Position numbers and translations under genes: made by a program | The notes under the pieces: model-generated | What the model saw: the letters and a program-made list of their open reading frames with translations, nothing else | Told to the model about the DNA's origin: nothing | Databases searched by the model: none | Shown here: positions 63,780 through 64,000 of the stretch, piece after piece | Layout: each line of letters begins with the position of its first letter | Position numbering within the stretch: position 1 is the stretch's first letter | Assembly (NCBI GenBank): GCA_051985675.1 | Contig: JBPYFJ010000092.1 | Location: 1 to 64,000, forward strand | Length of the DNA stretch: 64,000 nucleotides | Reading direction: 5' to 3' | Source: JAFAXD01 sp051985675 | GTDB lineage: Bacteria; Pseudomonadota; Alphaproteobacteria; Rhizobiales; Xanthobacteraceae

Positions 63780-64000
63780 GGCTTGGCTCCGGTTGTCGCC
63801 AACGCACAGGTCGCCGGTCCGACCACGATGCGTGCCGCAAGCAGGCGCGCCGACGGACCCCCCGCCGCCAACGCGGCGGCTTCGGCAACTGACGAGACCC
63901 CGGTGTGCCGTCGCACCCGCTCGGAATGCGTCACGGTGCGCGCGTCGGCCAAGGCGAGATCGGCGTCCTCTACCACCACGAGGCGCACGCCGAGCGCGGC
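63776..64000 (-). CDS. cobE: CobE/CbiG C-terminal-domain protein, partial
   Basis: About 75 residues are visible; the gene runs off the right edge of the window. The sequence LGVRLVVVEDADLALADARTVTHSERVRRHTGVSSVAEAAALAAG and ARIVVGPATCALA match the CbiG C-terminal/CobE domain, which functions around ring contraction in cobalamin synthesis. It is immediately upstream of cobM with overlapping stop and start codons. Confidence 0.85.
   Translation of the reverse strand, partial: AALGVRLVVVEDADLALADARTVTHSERVRRHTGVSSVAEAAALAAGGPSARLLAARIVVGPATCALATTGAKP

Overview
The window is GC-rich DNA from an alphaproteobacterium, most likely of the order Hyphomicrobiales (Rhizobiales; Bradyrhizobium / Rhodopseudomonas / Xanthobacteraceae-like). 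This rests on gene content: many solitary TctC/Bug-type binding proteins, a short rhizobial-style hypothetical protein at the left edge, an AAHS aromatic-acid transporter, a CoA-dependent anthranilate pathway, and a cobalamin set of alphaproteobacterial type (cobE-cobM-cbiD-cobB, cobS/cobT). No rRNA, tRNA, CRISPR array, transposase or phage gene was seen.

Layout. 0-6.4 kb: a small hypothetical gene, an MDR oxidoreductase, a flavin hydroxylase with less GC-biased codons than its neighbours, an LLM flavin monooxygenase and an acyl-CoA synthetase. 6.4-14.3 kb: a coherent 2-aminobenzoate (anthranilate) catabolic locus. One minus-strand operon holds SDR, MarR, crotonase-like protein, acyl-CoA dehydrogenase, 2-aminobenzoate-CoA ligase and a Rid-family protein. 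The two-domain 2-aminobenzoyl-CoA monooxygenase/reductase is divergent from it, and two matching palindromic operators lie between. 14.3-24.5 kb: an alpha/beta-hydrolase broken by two one-base shifts, a MaoC hydratase, a LOG-family protein, an acyl-CoA dehydrogenase with an SDR, a Rieske oxygenase with a MarR regulator, a TPR protein and an aromatic-acid MFS carrier. 25-30 kb: kynureninase, an aspartate-dehydrogenase-like protein and a TrpXYZ-like ABC importer. Kynureninase makes anthranilate, so this block could feed the first locus.

30-43.7 kb: a shrunken AbgB-like amidohydrolase, two Bug binding proteins, a second flavin hydroxylase, a fusion of a periplasmic ligand-binding domain with a TRIC-type cation-channel domain, a VOC protein, a CPA1 antiporter, a Tat-exported bicovalent flavin oxidase, a leaderless binding protein, a cupin, cysteine synthase and a phytanoyl-CoA dioxygenase-like protein. 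43.7-48.3 kb: a complete five-gene Liv-type ABC importer joined by overlapping start and stop codons. 48.7-52.5 kb: a patatin, an NTF2-like protein, an ECF sigma/anti-sigma pair and a DoxX protein. 52.5-64 kb: two groups of cobalamin genes separated by two divergent Bug binding proteins and a 3.9-kb module (PanE-like reductase, AraC regulator, FAD oxidase).

The points most worth following are these. (1) The SBP-TRIC fusion looks like a ligand-gated channel by architecture. (2) A short repeat, CTAGGGCGTGTACTCAT, bounds the 3.9-kb module as inverted copies and also sits at the 3' end of the 1.7-3.3 kb hydroxylase gene, with TGTCCGC-type hairpins nearby. (3) The anthranilate operon carries a Rid protein without the RidA arginine and a crotonase without the classical catalytic glutamates. 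(4) An AbgB-like gene has lost its catalytic centre while keeping its reading frame. All calls come from reading the sequence; no database search was run.
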